The notes beneath the pieces were generated by a model. It was not told the DNA's origin and ran no database searches. It worked only from the letters and a program-made list of their open reading frames with translations. 64,000 nucleotides of DNA. Origin: Bacillus sp. FJAT-50079. GTDB lineage: Bacteria > Bacillota > Bacilli > Bacillales > Bacillaceae_C. Made by a program: the position numbers and the translations under genes. The stretch is from the NCBI RefSeq assembly GCF_018343515.1, contig NZ_JAGYPD010000004.1:372001-436000 (forward strand). Direction: 5' to 3'. This document shows, piece after piece, positions 26,068 through 35,533 of this stretch (position 1 is its first letter; each line of letters begins with the position of its first letter).

Positions 26068-27408
26068 ATGCACATCATCGTTGTCGGGTTAAATTATAAA
26101 ACAGCTCCGGTTGAAATAAGAGAACGTCTTGCGTTTACGGAGGCGATTTTGCCGGAAGCCATGTCATCATTAAAAAATAAAAAAAGCATTCTTGAAAATT
26201 TTATTGTTTCTACTTGTAATCGAACAGAAGTGTATGCAGTTGTTGATCAGCTCCATACAGGCCGATATTATATTAAAGAGTTTTTATCAGAATGGTTTCA
26301 AATTGATCCAGCGGAATTTGTTGACCATTTATTTATCTATGAACATGAAGCGGCCATCAAGCATTTATTCAAAGTGACGTGCGGGCTAAATTCCATGGTA
26401 CTTGGAGAAACGCAAATTCTGGGACAAGTACGGACAAGCTTTGTGCAAGCACAGGATAATGGAACGATTGGAACGGTCTTTAATCAATTAGTTCGCCAGG
26501 CATTAACATTAGCTAAACGAGCACATTCTGAGACGGATATTGGTGCAAATGCGGTTTCTGTTAGTTATGCAGCAGTGGAATTGGCGAAAAAAGTTTTTGG
26601 CGATTTGAAAAACAAACATGTACTTGTCATTGGTGCGGGGAAAATGGGGGAGCTTGCCATTCAAAATTTATATTCGAATGGGGCGACGAAAGTTTCGGTC
26701 ATTAATCGTACATTTGAAAAAGCTCAATCCCTTGCCGAGCGGTTCGAAGGACATGCGAAATCTCTCCAAGAATTACAATGTGCGATTATGGATGCTGATA
26801 TTGTTATCAGCTCTACGGGAGCACGTGGCTATGTTGTCGAAAAGGATATGCTGGCCATGATGGAGAAAATGCGCAAAGGTCGTCCGCTTTTCTTAGTAGA
26901 TATCGCTGTCCCGAGAGATTTGGATCCGGCCATTTCAGAATTAGAAAGTGCCTTCCTATATGATATTGACGACTTGGAAGACATTGTTCAGGCAAATCTT
27001 GAAGAGCGCCAAATTGCTGCGGAAAAAATCATGCAGATGATCGAAATAGAATTAGCGGAATTCAATGATTGGGTGAATATGCTCGGTGTTGTTCCAGTTA
27101 TTTCTGCTTTACGTGAAAAAGCATTATCGATTCAAGCGGAAACAATGAAAAGCATTGAAAACAAACTTCCCCATTTATCAGAACGAGATAAAAAAGTGTT
27201 AAATAAACATACGAAAAGTATTATTAATCAATTATTAAAAGATCCAATTTTACAAGTGAAGGAACTTGCTGGTGAGCCGCAAGCAGCAGAGAAAATAGCC
27301 CTCTTTAAGCAGATTTTCGAATTGGAAGAGAAGGTTGACTCGCCGGAAAAGGATGCAAGTCCAAAAACAATGAAAATAGGGGCATCAATGCCATCTATTC
27401 AAGCATAG
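26068..27408 (+). CDS. hemA: Glutamyl-tRNA reductase
   Basis: The first committed step of C5 haem synthesis: glutamyl-tRNA to glutamate-1-semialdehyde, using NADPH. The catalytic Cys lies in [10 protein letters not shown] (about residue 50). Substrate recognition and NADPH-binding regions follow, with GAGKMGELA at about 189-197. A C-terminal dimerisation helix domain runs from about 310. Length (446 aa) is normal. RBS GGAGGTG precedes ATG 26068. It is the first gene of the hemAXCDBL operon, downstream of the PerR-like box. Confidence 0.97.
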   Translation: MHIIVVGLNYKTAPVEIRERLAFTEAILPEAMSSLKNKKSILENFIVSTCNRTEVYAVVDQLHTGRYYIKEFLSEWFQIDPAEFVDHLFIYEHEAAIKHLFKVTCGLNSMVLGETQILGQVRTSFVQAQDNGTIGTVFNQLVRQALTLAKRAHSETDIGANAVSVSYAAVELAKKVFGDLKNKHVLVIGAGKMGELAIQNLYSNGATKVSVINRTFEKAQSLAERFEGHAKSLQELQCAIMDADIVISSTGARGYVVEKDMLAMMEKMRKGRPLFLVDIAVPRDLDPAISELESAFLYDIDDLEDIVQANLEERQIAAEKIMQMIEIELAEFNDWVNMLGVVPVISALREKALSIQAETMKSIENKLPHLSERDKKVLNKHTKSIINQLLKDPILQVKELAGEPQAAEKIALFKQIFELEEKVDSPEKDASPKTMKIGASMPSIQA

Positions 27409-27420
27409 AGGAAATGAACG

Positions 27421-28251
27421 ATGGTTGAGTTTATTGTAGCGAAATTACCGGAGCTCGTCATTCTCATATATGCTGTTTCGATCATGCTTTACTTTATTGA
27501 CTTTATTGATCAAAATCGGAAGGCGAATCAACTTGCCTTCCGGTTACTTTCAATTGTTTGGATTCTTCAAACAATTTTTTTGTTTCTTTACATGATTCAA
27601 ACGGGCAGATTTCCAGTGCTCACCCTTTTTGAAGGGCTTTATTTTTATACGTGGGTACTGATTACGTTCTCACTCGCCATTCATAAAATTTACCGTGTTG
27701 ATTTTACTGTGTTTTTTACAAATGTAGTCGGATTTACTGTGATGGCGATTCATGCCTTTGCGCCGATCCAACGACCATCAGAAACATTGGCGGAACAACT
27801 CGTATCTGAACTTTTATTCATTCATATTACGATGGCTATTTTATCGTATGGGGCATTTACGTTATCGTTTGTATTCTCCATCCTTTACTTATTGCAATAC
27901 AAATTATTAAAGGAGAAAAAATGGAAGAAAAAGCTTTGGCGTTTGAGTGATTTGGCGAAACTGGAGAAGATGTCCTATGTATTAAATATTATTGGGCTAC
28001 CAATGCTGTTATTAAGTTTAATTCTTGGGCTTCAATGGGCGATTATTAAACTTTCGATTTTGCCATGGTATGATCCAAAAATTATTAGTTCGTTTCTTTT
28101 ATTTATTGTATACAGTTTGATCTTATACTTGCATCGAAAAAAAGAATTGTTTGGCAGAAGACTTGCTACATGGAATACAGCAGCCTTTTTAATTATTTTG
28201 ATTAATTTCTTTTTAGTTAGTCGACTATCTTCATTCCATGGATGGCATTAA
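27421..28251 (+). CDS. hemX: HemX membrane protein (CcsA-like)
   Basis: A 276-aa membrane protein with eight or so helices and a cytochrome c assembly-type segment. In B. subtilis HemX lowers the cellular amount of HemA. Visible membrane stretches include LLSIVWILQTIFLFLYMI and IHITMAILSYGAFTLSFVF, the latter with a His in a position typical of haem-handling CcsA relatives. It starts 12 nt after hemA and is followed within 24 nt by hemC. Confidence 0.9.
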   Translation: MVEFIVAKLPELVILIYAVSIMLYFIDFIDQNRKANQLAFRLLSIVWILQTIFLFLYMIQTGRFPVLTLFEGLYFYTWVLITFSLAIHKIYRVDFTVFFTNVVGFTVMAIHAFAPIQRPSETLAEQLVSELLFIHITMAILSYGAFTLSFVFSILYLLQYKLLKEKKWKKKLWRLSDLAKLEKMSYVLNIIGLPMLLLSLILGLQWAIIKLSILPWYDPKIISSFLLFIVYSLILYLHRKKELFGRRLATWNTAAFLIILINFFLVSRLSSFHGWH

Positions 28252-28275
28252 AACCATGTTCGGGAGGCATATAAA

Positions 28276-29211
28276 TTGAGAAAAATCGTGATCGGTTCAC
28301 GTAGAAGTGAATTGGCTTTGACACAAACATATTGGGTAAAAGAACAACTTGAGAAACTTGGCGTTCCATTTGAGTTTGAAGTGAAAGAAATCGTAACAAA
28401 AGGAGATCGCATCCTTGACGTCATGCTATCAAAAGTTGGTGGTAAAGGCTTGTTTGTGAAAGAAATTGAACAAGCAATGCTTGATGGAGAAATTGATATG
28501 GCGGTTCATAGCATGAAAGATATGCCTGCTCAACTTCCTGAAGGTTTGACCATCGGTTGCATTCCTGAGCGTGAAGATGTCAGGGACGTACTTATTTCTA
28601 AAGGAAATAGAAAATTAGAGGATTTACCTACTGGGGCAATCATCGGAACGAGCAGTTTAAGAAGAAGTGCTCAACTATTAGCAGAGCGTCCTGATCTTGA
28701 AATTAAATGGATTCGTGGCAATATTAATACGCGATTAAGCAAGCTTGAAAATGAAGACTATGATGCGATCATCTTAGCAGCCGCTGGAATTAAACGAATC
28801 GGTTGGGAAAAGGATATTATCACTGAATATCTCGATCCGCTTACGTACATTCCTGCGATCGGACAAGGCGCGCTTGCAATTGAATGCCGGGAAGATGATT
28901 ATGAGCTTCTTCAGGAGCTAAATAAATTAATGTCAAAACAAACAGCACTTGCTGTTGAAGCAGAGCGTGTCTTTTTAGATCAAATGGATGGGAGCTGCCA
29001 AGTGCCCATCGCTGGCTATGCAAGCATCAATGCAAATGATCAAATCGAATTAACAGCGCTGATTGCCTCACCGGACGGAAAAACAAAGTATAAGGAAAAA
29101 ATCGTCGGAAAAAATCCAGAAGCAGTCGGAAAAAAAGCGGCGGAAATTTTATCGGCGCAAGGGGCAAAAGCATTAATTGATCAAGTGAAAGAAGAGATGG
29201 ACAATGAGTAA
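28276..29211 (+). CDS. hemC: Porphobilinogen deaminase (hydroxymethylbilane synthase)
   Basis: Polymerises four porphobilinogen units into hydroxymethylbilane. Conserved blocks: [12 protein letters not shown] (residues 7-18), VHSMKDMP (about 77-84, catalytic Asp), RRSAQL (about 131-136), and [12 protein letters not shown] (about 238-249), whose Cys carries the dipyrromethane cofactor. It is 311 aa and starts with TTG 28276 after GGGAGG. The end overlaps hemD by 8 nt. Confidence 0.96.
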   Translation: MRKIVIGSRRSELALTQTYWVKEQLEKLGVPFEFEVKEIVTKGDRILDVMLSKVGGKGLFVKEIEQAMLDGEIDMAVHSMKDMPAQLPEGLTIGCIPEREDVRDVLISKGNRKLEDLPTGAIIGTSSLRRSAQLLAERPDLEIKWIRGNINTRLSKLENEDYDAIILAAAGIKRIGWEKDIITEYLDPLTYIPAIGQGALAIECREDDYELLQELNKLMSKQTALAVEAERVFLDQMDGSCQVPIAGYASINANDQIELTALIASPDGKTKYKEKIVGKNPEAVGKKAAEILSAQGAKALIDQVKEEMDNE

Positions 29212-30001
29212 TTTGCCCTTACAAGGCAAGCATGTGCTCATTACGAGAGGCGGTGATCGAGGCGAGAAGTTTTGCGTGGACATCGCAACCGCCGGCGGAA
29301 TCCCGTACATGGTTCCACTCATTGATTTTCGTCCGCATGATGATATAAATGCTGCTGCCTTTATTCATCAACTCCCTGAATATGATTGGATTATTTTTAC
29401 GAGCAAAAATGGGGTTGATTATTTCTTTACTCATATCCGTCATGTGGTTGACATTGCACATTTAAAAAACAGTGCGGTTCGATTTGCGGTTGTTGGTGAG
29501 AAAACGAAGGAAGCGCTCGATCGTTACAATCTTGATTCGCGCTTTATGCCGAGTGTGTATACAGCTGAAGATTTTGCACGTGAATATTTTACGCAAGATG
29601 TACAGGCGAAAAAAGTACTGATACCAAAAGGAAACTTGGCGAGCAAAACGATTGCGGAAAGCTTTCGTGCTCATGGCATCGTCGCTCATGAATGGATTGT
29701 TTATGACACCTACTATCCAAAGAAAGAAACGAGCAAGCTTGTTGACTTATTAAAGGATGATCGGCTTCATGTCGCCGCATTTACAAGCCCATCGACGTTC
29801 AATCATTTTATGGAAATTGTCAAAAAGCATCGCTTACAGGAACATGCGAAAAAGCTTCTGATTGCCACGATTGGAACGGTGACAAAGCGAACGGTCGAGC
29901 AAGAAGGATATGAGGTACATATTTGTCCTAATAAATTTACAATTGATTCGATGTTTACGGAAATTTGTCAGTATTTTACTGAATTGGAGAGGAATGAATA
30001 A
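29204..30001 (+). CDS. hemD: Uroporphyrinogen-III synthase
   Basis: Cyclises hydroxymethylbilane with inversion of ring D. This family is poorly conserved; the call rests on the two-lobed Rossmann-like pattern ([10 protein letters not shown] near the start, [15 protein letters not shown] about 63-77, [13 protein letters not shown] about 187-199, [19 protein letters not shown] about 220-238) and the position between hemC and hemB. Length is 265 aa. It overlaps hemC and ends 2 nt before hemB, so the three are tightly coupled. Confidence 0.93.
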   Translation: MSNLPLQGKHVLITRGGDRGEKFCVDIATAGGIPYMVPLIDFRPHDDINAAAFIHQLPEYDWIIFTSKNGVDYFFTHIRHVVDIAHLKNSAVRFAVVGEKTKEALDRYNLDSRFMPSVYTAEDFAREYFTQDVQAKKVLIPKGNLASKTIAESFRAHGIVAHEWIVYDTYYPKKETSKLVDLLKDDRLHVAAFTSPSTFNHFMEIVKKHRLQEHAKKLLIATIGTVTKRTVEQEGYEVHICPNKFTIDSMFTEICQYFTELERNE

Positions 30002-30003
30002 TA

Positions 30004-30987
30004 TTGGATATGGGTCAATTTAAACGTCATCGCCGTTTGCGCCAATCGGCGGGAATGAGAGCGATCGTCCGTGAAACGCATTTGCGTCCAGAAGACTTTA
30101 TTTACCCACTATTTATTGTCGAAGGGGAAAATCAAAAAAATGAAGTGGCTTCCATGCCTGGTGTTTTTCAACTTTCACTTGATTTATTAAAAGAAGAAAT
30201 CGAGGAAATTGTTGCCCTTGGGATTAAAGCGGTCATTTTATTCGGTGTTCCAAATGAAAAGGATGAGTGTGGCACTGGAGCGTACGATCATCACGGCATC
30301 GTTCAAGAGGCAACAAGAGAAATTAAAAAGCATCAGCCTGAATTGCTTGTTGTTGCAGATACATGCCTATGCGAGTATACCGATCATGGCCATTGCGGTA
30401 TCATTGAAAATGGGGAAGTGCTGAATGATCCGAGTCTTGAATTGCTTGTGAAAACAGCGATTAGTCAAGCGGAAGCTGGAGCAGATATTATTGCCCCATC
30501 GAATATGATGGATGGCTTTGTTGCGGCGATTAGAAAAGGGTTGGATGAAGCAGGGTTCGAGCATATTCCAATTATGTCGTATGCGGTCAAATATTCGTCC
30601 GCTTTTTATGGACCATTCCGTGATGCGGCTAATAGTGCACCGCAATTCGGCGATCGAAAAACATATCAAATGGATCCGGCGAATCGGATGGAGGCGCTCA
30701 GGGAAGCGGAGTCAGATATGGAAGAAGGCGCGGATTTTCTAATCGTAAAGCCAGCCCTCTCGTATCTTGATATTATTCGTGATGTGAAAAATCACTACAA
30801 TGCTCCGATTGTAGCTTACAATGTGAGTGGAGAGTATTCGTTGATTAAAGCCGCTGCTTTAAATGGCTGGATCGATGAAAAGGCAATCGCACTGGAAAAA
30901 CTTACGAGCATTAAAAGAGCAGGTGCTGATTTAATTATTACGTATTTTGCTAAAGATGCCGCAAGATGGCTGAAAGAATCGAACTAA
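30004..30987 (+). CDS. hemB: Delta-aminolevulinic acid dehydratase (porphobilinogen synthase)
   Basis: Condenses two 5-aminolevulinate molecules into porphobilinogen. Zinc ligands are visible in [14 protein letters not shown] (about 118-131), marking a zinc-dependent form. The Schiff-base Lys residues lie in [13 protein letters not shown] (about 192-204) and IVKPALSY. It is 327 aa. I prefer TTG 30004 because GGAGAGG (29986-29992) is 11 nt away; the ATG two codons later is also possible. In operon with hemD and hemL. Confidence 0.96.
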   Translation: MDMGQFKRHRRLRQSAGMRAIVRETHLRPEDFIYPLFIVEGENQKNEVASMPGVFQLSLDLLKEEIEEIVALGIKAVILFGVPNEKDECGTGAYDHHGIVQEATREIKKHQPELLVVADTCLCEYTDHGHCGIIENGEVLNDPSLELLVKTAISQAEAGADIIAPSNMMDGFVAAIRKGLDEAGFEHIPIMSYAVKYSSAFYGPFRDAANSAPQFGDRKTYQMDPANRMEALREAESDMEEGADFLIVKPALSYLDIIRDVKNHYNAPIVAYNVSGEYSLIKAAALNGWIDEKAIALEKLTSIKRAGADLIITYFAKDAARWLKESN

Positions 30988-31006
30988 GGGATGGAGGAGT
31001 GTTATT

Positions 31007-32296
31007 ATGCGTTCGTATGAAAAATCAAAAGCAGCTTTTAAAGAAGCTGTTACATTGCTCCCTGGAGGCGTAAACAGTCCAGTTCGTGCATTTAAGTCGG
31101 TTGACATGGATCCGATTTTTATGGAAAAAGGAAAAGGTGCTCGAATTTTTGATATTGATGGCAATGAGTATATCGACTATGTTTTATCATGGGGACCACT
31201 TATTTTAGGCCATGCGAATGATCAAGTTGTTGAGGGGATTAAAAAAGTAGCCGAACAAGGAACTAGCTTTGGCGCACCAACAGAAATTGAAAATAAACTA
31301 GCGAAGCTCGTTGTCGAACGGGTTCCATCTATCGACATCGTTCGAATGGTGTCATCTGGAACAGAAGCAACGATGAGTGCATTGCGACTTGCTCGCGGCT
31401 ACACTGGTCGAAATAAAATTTTGAAATTTGAAGGATGCTATCACGGACATGGCGATTCCCTATTAATTAAAGCTGGCTCAGGCGTAGCAACACTTGGTTT
31501 ACCCGATAGCCCTGGTGTTCCAGAAGGAGTCGCTAAAAATACAATTACAGTGCCGTACAATGATTTAGAAAGCGTGCGCTATGCGTTTAAAGAGTTCGGT
31601 GAAGATATTGCCGGTGTCATTGTTGAGCCAGTTGCAGGCAATATGGGGGTCGTTCCACCACAACCAGGATTCTTGGAAGGTTTGCGTGAAATAACAAGTG
31701 AATACGGCGCATTGCTTATTTTTGATGAAGTAATGACAGGATTCCGTGTTGATTATACATGTGCACAAGGCTATTTCGGGGTAACACCAGATCTTACTTG
31801 CTTAGGAAAAGTCATTGGCGGTGGCTTACCTGTCGGTGCGTACGGCGGAAAAGCGGAGATTATGGAACAAATTGCTCCAAGTGGCCCAATCTATCAAGCT
31901 GGAACATTGAGCGGAAACCCACTCGCAATGACTGCCGGATATGAAACATTGATTCAATTAACACCGGAAACGTATAAAGAGTTTAATCGCAAAGCCGATT
32001 TGCTTGAGGCGGGATTAAAGAAAGCGGCTGAAAAATATAGCATTCCACATACAATCAATCGTGCAGGCTCAATGGTTGGCATTTTCTTCACAAATGAAGA
32101 TGTGTATAATTATGAACAAGCAAAAACGTCCGACCTGCAATTATTTGCGAACTATTACAGAGAAATGGCAAATAATGGCGTCTTTTTACCGCCTTCACAA
32201 TTTGAAGGATTATTTTTATCAACTGCACATACAGATGCAGACATTGAAGCAACCATCGAAGCAGCGGAAAAAGCATTCGCAACCATTCGTGCTTAA
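31007..32296 (+). CDS. hemL: Glutamate-1-semialdehyde 2,1-aminomutase
   Basis: A PLP-dependent aminomutase giving 5-aminolevulinate. It is a 429-aa class III aminotransferase-like protein with [13 protein letters not shown] (about 18-30), [16 protein letters not shown] (about 117-132) and FDEVMTGFR (about 239-247). The PLP Lys lies in [16 protein letters not shown] (about 267). RBS GGAGGAG lies 10 nt before the ATG. It is the last gene of the haem operon, closed by a strong terminator. Confidence 0.97.
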   Translation: MRSYEKSKAAFKEAVTLLPGGVNSPVRAFKSVDMDPIFMEKGKGARIFDIDGNEYIDYVLSWGPLILGHANDQVVEGIKKVAEQGTSFGAPTEIENKLAKLVVERVPSIDIVRMVSSGTEATMSALRLARGYTGRNKILKFEGCYHGHGDSLLIKAGSGVATLGLPDSPGVPEGVAKNTITVPYNDLESVRYAFKEFGEDIAGVIVEPVAGNMGVVPPQPGFLEGLREITSEYGALLIFDEVMTGFRVDYTCAQGYFGVTPDLTCLGKVIGGGLPVGAYGGKAEIMEQIAPSGPIYQAGTLSGNPLAMTAGYETLIQLTPETYKEFNRKADLLEAGLKKAAEKYSIPHTINRAGSMVGIFFTNEDVYNYEQAKTSDLQLFANYYREMANNGVFLPPSQFEGLFLSTAHTDADIEATIEAAEKAFATIRA

Positions 32297-32302
32297 ATTA
32301 GC

Positions 32303-32341
32303 AAACAGGAGAAGAAAAGCGTATTTTCTTCTCCTGTTTTT
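32303..32341 (+). terminator. Terminator of the hem operon
   Basis: AAACAGGAGAAGAAAA (32303-32318) pairs with TTTTCTTCTCCTGTTT ending at 32339; T residues follow. The remaining gap to 32540 holds nothing I can identify. Confidence 0.92.
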
Positions 32342-32558
32342 ATGTTCGTTTTTGAACGGATGTAACTGCTAAGAAATGGGTCGATCGCTTAGAATGCCGC
32401 TTACCAATGCCAAATTTATGCTAATTCCCCTTAGTTTCATATCCACTCTCCCATATAAAATGAATTCCAATGATTTTCTTATACATAATCAATATTCTCG
32501 CTCATAAGATGTAAGTGACCGATTATTATCGTCCCTGGAATTGAAAGGAGGAATTGAT

Positions 32559-33818
32559 TTGCCAGATCGCCGAGAGTCTACCATTCGGTTTTCATTAGAT
32601 GATTCAGTCTGGTTCGAAACCGGACAGGGAGTAGATGAACTTATTTCTATTTCATTAGATCCACATATAATTAATATGGATGATGAAGATGCTGAATACG
32701 TCATTTTACAAGGAGCTCTAGAATTAAGCGGAGAATATAAACATGCGAATGGGCCAGGTGAAGAGGAATTTCCGGAAATAGGTAAAAGGTATATTCAGTC
32801 GGTGGAAGTGCGTAATGAAATGGAAAGTGAATTTTACCATCGTTTTCCAATAGAAATCGCGATCCCAAAACGCAAAATTAATGACATCTCAGAAGTTGAT
32901 ATGCTGCTCGATTCATTTGACTACCACCTAAAAGATCAGACGAGGCTGCAAATTCTTGCTGAAATTCAAATTCAAGGAATATATGAAGAGTTGGATGATG
33001 AGGAAATCGAAACAGAACGAGATGAGGAAGAAATAACTGAGGAGCCTGTGGAGGAATTCTTGGCAGAAACAGACGATATGGAGGAAGAAGTAGAAATTGA
33101 AGTCATTGCCAGGACAGAAGAGCCTGATCATACGCAAGCGGAAATCGAAGTTGTCTCTAAAGCGGAAGAAATGGTTTATCCGCAAGCGAAAATGGAAGTG
33201 AACTATGTAGAAGGCATAGAGCAGGTTGAAGCGGAAGAAACTGACATGGAATTAGTGCACCGGAAGATATCGAAAGCGGCTCAGGAAGAATCAACAAATA
33301 ACCTATATGATCCATTTACAGTAATGGCGAACATCGTTTCACAAGCACAATCAAACCCAGATTGGCCGCCAAAGCATGTTCAACATCCATTCCCTAAATT
33401 ACCTGAAGTAACGATGGATACGTTAGCACAACTAACAAGGGATTATTTTCAGTCCGCTTATAATGAACGTGACCATGAGTCACCATCTTCTTCGTATCAT
33501 AATGAGCCTGACATCGAGTCATCCTCACACGAAATCGTAAATGAAGAAGTAGAGGAAAAAGCGAAGAATAAAAAGAAGAAAGATAAGTATAAATCAATGT
33601 CCTTTGCGGATTTCTTCGCACGAAAAGAGGAAGAAGCATCAACAAAGCTTAAAATGTGTTTTGTACAGCACGGTGATTCGATTCAAGGATTAGCAGAAAA
33701 ATACAATGTATCTGCTCAACAAATCTTATGGGCAAATCAATTGGAAGCGAATCAGGATGTGTATGCAGGGCAAGTTTTGTACATTCCGGTAAAAAATAAT
33801 CCGTTACAGCGGAAATAG
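32559..33818 (+). CDS. spoVID: Stage VI spore coat morphogenetic protein SpoVID
   Basis: A 419-aa protein needed for encasement of the forespore by coat layers. The N-terminal domain (about 1-140) is beta-rich, with the SISLDPHI and FPIEIAIPKRKI patterns seen in B. subtilis SpoVID. A long Glu-rich low-complexity middle follows (about 145-330), then a Lys-rich patch and a C-terminal LysM domain (VQHGDSIQGLAEKYNVSAQQ ... GQVLYIPV, about 368-415), which in SpoVID binds SafA and lipid II. The start is TTG 32559, 6 nt after AAAGGAGGA. The middle is shorter than in B. subtilis (575 aa). Confidence 0.93.
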   Translation: MPDRRESTIRFSLDDSVWFETGQGVDELISISLDPHIINMDDEDAEYVILQGALELSGEYKHANGPGEEEFPEIGKRYIQSVEVRNEMESEFYHRFPIEIAIPKRKINDISEVDMLLDSFDYHLKDQTRLQILAEIQIQGIYEELDDEEIETERDEEEITEEPVEEFLAETDDMEEEVEIEVIARTEEPDHTQAEIEVVSKAEEMVYPQAKMEVNYVEGIEQVEAEETDMELVHRKISKAAQEESTNNLYDPFTVMANIVSQAQSNPDWPPKHVQHPFPKLPEVTMDTLAQLTRDYFQSAYNERDHESPSSSYHNEPDIESSSHEIVNEEVEEKAKNKKKKDKYKSMSFADFFARKEEEASTKLKMCFVQHGDSIQGLAEKYNVSAQQILWANQLEANQDVYAGQVLYIPVKNNPLQRK

Positions 33819-33863
33819 CATGTTCATAGGAGGGCGCTTCTTTAAATTGAAGTAGGTGGTTAG

Positions 33864-34880
33864 ATGGCTCCATTAGATTACGAAGATGTAAAAAGAATGG
33901 TAAAGCTATATGGGCTAAATGCTGAATATATGGAGAGATTTGGTAAGGTGTATAAAGTGTACACAAAAAATGGCGAATTTGCTTTAAAGCAAATGAATGC
34001 TGACCAAAGTCTCCATTTTCTCCATTATGTACAGTTCCTTTACAAACGAGGATATAATCGGATTGTCCCAATCTACTCAACCCTTGATGGACGTTATGCG
34101 ATATTAGAAGGAACATCATTGTATTACTTAATGCCGTGGCTTGAAAATAAGCTGCGGGATGATTATTCGCAAAGACATCATCAATTATTTCGAGAACTAG
34201 CACGGCTTCATACATTATCAGTCCGTGAAGTGCCAGTGAGTAAAGAGGAACGAAAAGAACATTTCGATCAGACAACAGCAAGATGGGAAAAAGAACAGGA
34301 GGCGTTGGAAGATTATATAGAAATCAGTGAAAGAACCTGGTATATGTCCCCTTTCCAATTAATGTTTTGCACGTACTACCATGAAATTGCTGGTGCACAA
34401 AAATACGCATTGGAAAAATTAAAGAAATGGCATGAAGAATCAATCGAGGAGACGAAAGCGAGAAGTGTTGTCATCCACGGAAAATTGTCGATTGAGCATT
34501 TCCTCTATAACGAAGAGGGGCTCGGTTTTTTCTCCAATTTTGAGCAAGCGACGAGTGCTTCTCCAATACATGATTTATTGCCGTTTTTAGCAAAAATGTT
34601 GAAAACACATCCAAAGCAATTTAATGAAAGCGTCGAATGGCTTGGAGCATATTTTCGCCATTTCCCATTTAAACAGGAAGAAACGCAACTTTTTCTTAGT
34701 TATTTAGCACATCCCGGGGCAATTTTTCGAGTCGTAGAAAAATATTTTTCTACACCTGAGAATAAGAATGAAATGAAGTTTGTACAAAACTTGCAGAGGC
34801 ATTATTGGCAAATGAGAAACACAGCGTTTATCGTTATGAAAATGGAAGAAACGGAACAACAAAAAAACCAGCAACAATAA
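33864..34880 (+). CDS. ysxE: CotS-family spore coat kinase-like protein YsxE
   Basis: A 338-aa protein of the bacterial spore coat kinase-like family (CotS, CotI, YutH, YsxE). Pattern: N-terminal GKVYKVYTKNGEFALKQMN (about 28-46, with the ATP-lysine position in ALKQ), a LEGTSLYYLMPWL hinge (about 84-96) and VVIHGKLSIEHFLY (about 201-214, catalytic loop region, but with Lys-Leu-Ser where active kinases have Asp). Activity is therefore doubtful. It follows spoVID by 45 nt, as in B. subtilis, and is presumably a coat protein of the mother-cell programme. Confidence 0.9.
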   Translation: MAPLDYEDVKRMVKLYGLNAEYMERFGKVYKVYTKNGEFALKQMNADQSLHFLHYVQFLYKRGYNRIVPIYSTLDGRYAILEGTSLYYLMPWLENKLRDDYSQRHHQLFRELARLHTLSVREVPVSKEERKEHFDQTTARWEKEQEALEDYIEISERTWYMSPFQLMFCTYYHEIAGAQKYALEKLKKWHEESIEETKARSVVIHGKLSIEHFLYNEEGLGFFSNFEQATSASPIHDLLPFLAKMLKTHPKQFNESVEWLGAYFRHFPFKQEETQLFLSYLAHPGAIFRVVEKYFSTPENKNEMKFVQNLQRHYWQMRNTAFIVMKMEETEQQKNQQQ

Positions 34881-34881
34881 T

Positions 34882-34916
34882 CCCCTGACAATCTTAATTT
34901 GACAGGGGACTTTTCA
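34882..34916 (+). terminator. Terminator of spoVID-ysxE
   Basis: CCCCTG and CAGGGG, with further pairing inside (ACAATCTTAATTTGA), followed by ACTTTTC. It separates ysxE from the convergent small gene. Confidence 0.75.
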
Positions 34917-35105
34917 TAACCATTCATAATGAAATGCGAGTGCAAGCCCGATGAAAATAGCGAGTAATAAAACATCGAGTGTACTAGGAAATAAAAAAGT
35001 GCGGATTGCTTGAAAAATAGAAAAAGGGACAATGAGTTGTTTACATACTCCTTTGAAGTTTCGCATCCAAGCTTGAAACGTATGCTGGTTAAACCTATTT
35101 TTCAT
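34914..35105 (-). CDS. Small membrane protein of unknown function (63 aa)
   Basis: Starts MKNRFNQHTFQAWMRNFKG and ends with a membrane helix (LDVLLLAIFIGLALAFHYEWL). A strong AAGGAGG ribosome binding site, 7 nt before the start on the minus strand, makes it a real gene candidate. The N-terminal half is basic and may be amphipathic. It lies between ysxE and the valS T-box, opposite to both. I do not recognise a family. Confidence 0.6.
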   Translation of the reverse strand: MKNRFNQHTFQAWMRNFKGVCKQLIVPFSIFQAIRTFLFPSTLDVLLLAIFIGLALAFHYEWL

Positions 35106-35199
35106 TTTCCAACCTCCTTAGGCTCTTCTATTCATAATTTATGTATGTTTTTATGAAATGGTGCCTAGACTAGAAAAAGAAAAATAATATCAAAAATAA

Positions 35200-35229
35200 T
35201 TGACATTCGTTCGTTTCATTCGCTATGAT
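35200..35229 (+). promoter_or_regulatory. SigA promoter of valS
   Basis: TTGACA (35200-35205) and TATGAT (35224-35229) with an 18-bp spacer, directly before the T-box leader. Confidence 0.8.
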
Positions 35230-35237
35230 ATTGTAAA

Positions 35238-35503
35238 GATGAATGATTGAATAAAAGCTTTGACAGGGAAGAGTACGTTGGTAAGCTGTTTTAAAGAGAG
35301 GGAAATCAATGGTGGGAGATTTCCTAAACGGCCCTGATGGAAAGTCGCCCTTGAGCTGCTTCTGTGAAATTAAAAGTAATGGAAGCCGGTGAAGAGCCGT
35401 TAACTTGTTAAGTGCCGGATGCATTAGCTTTTTCTGATGCTCTGCGAAAAAAGGTGGTACCGCGAACGCGCTCCCTTCGTCCTTTTGACGAAGGGAGCTT
35501 TTT
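35238..35503 (+). promoter_or_regulatory. T-box riboswitch (valine)
   Basis: Typical leader with AGAGAGGG and GGTGGGAGATTTCC in stem I, a specifier region containing GTC (Val, about 35344-35346) ahead of GCCCTTGAGCTGC, and the antiterminator T-box AAGGTGGTACCGCG (35449-35462). The terminator is GCTCCCTTCGTC (35470-35481) with GACGAAGGGAGC (35487-35498), plus a T run. Uncharged tRNA-Val is expected to stabilise the antiterminator and turn on valS. Confidence 0.95.
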
Positions 35504-35533
35504 GTATTTGGAAACAATGAAGGAGGAAATACA

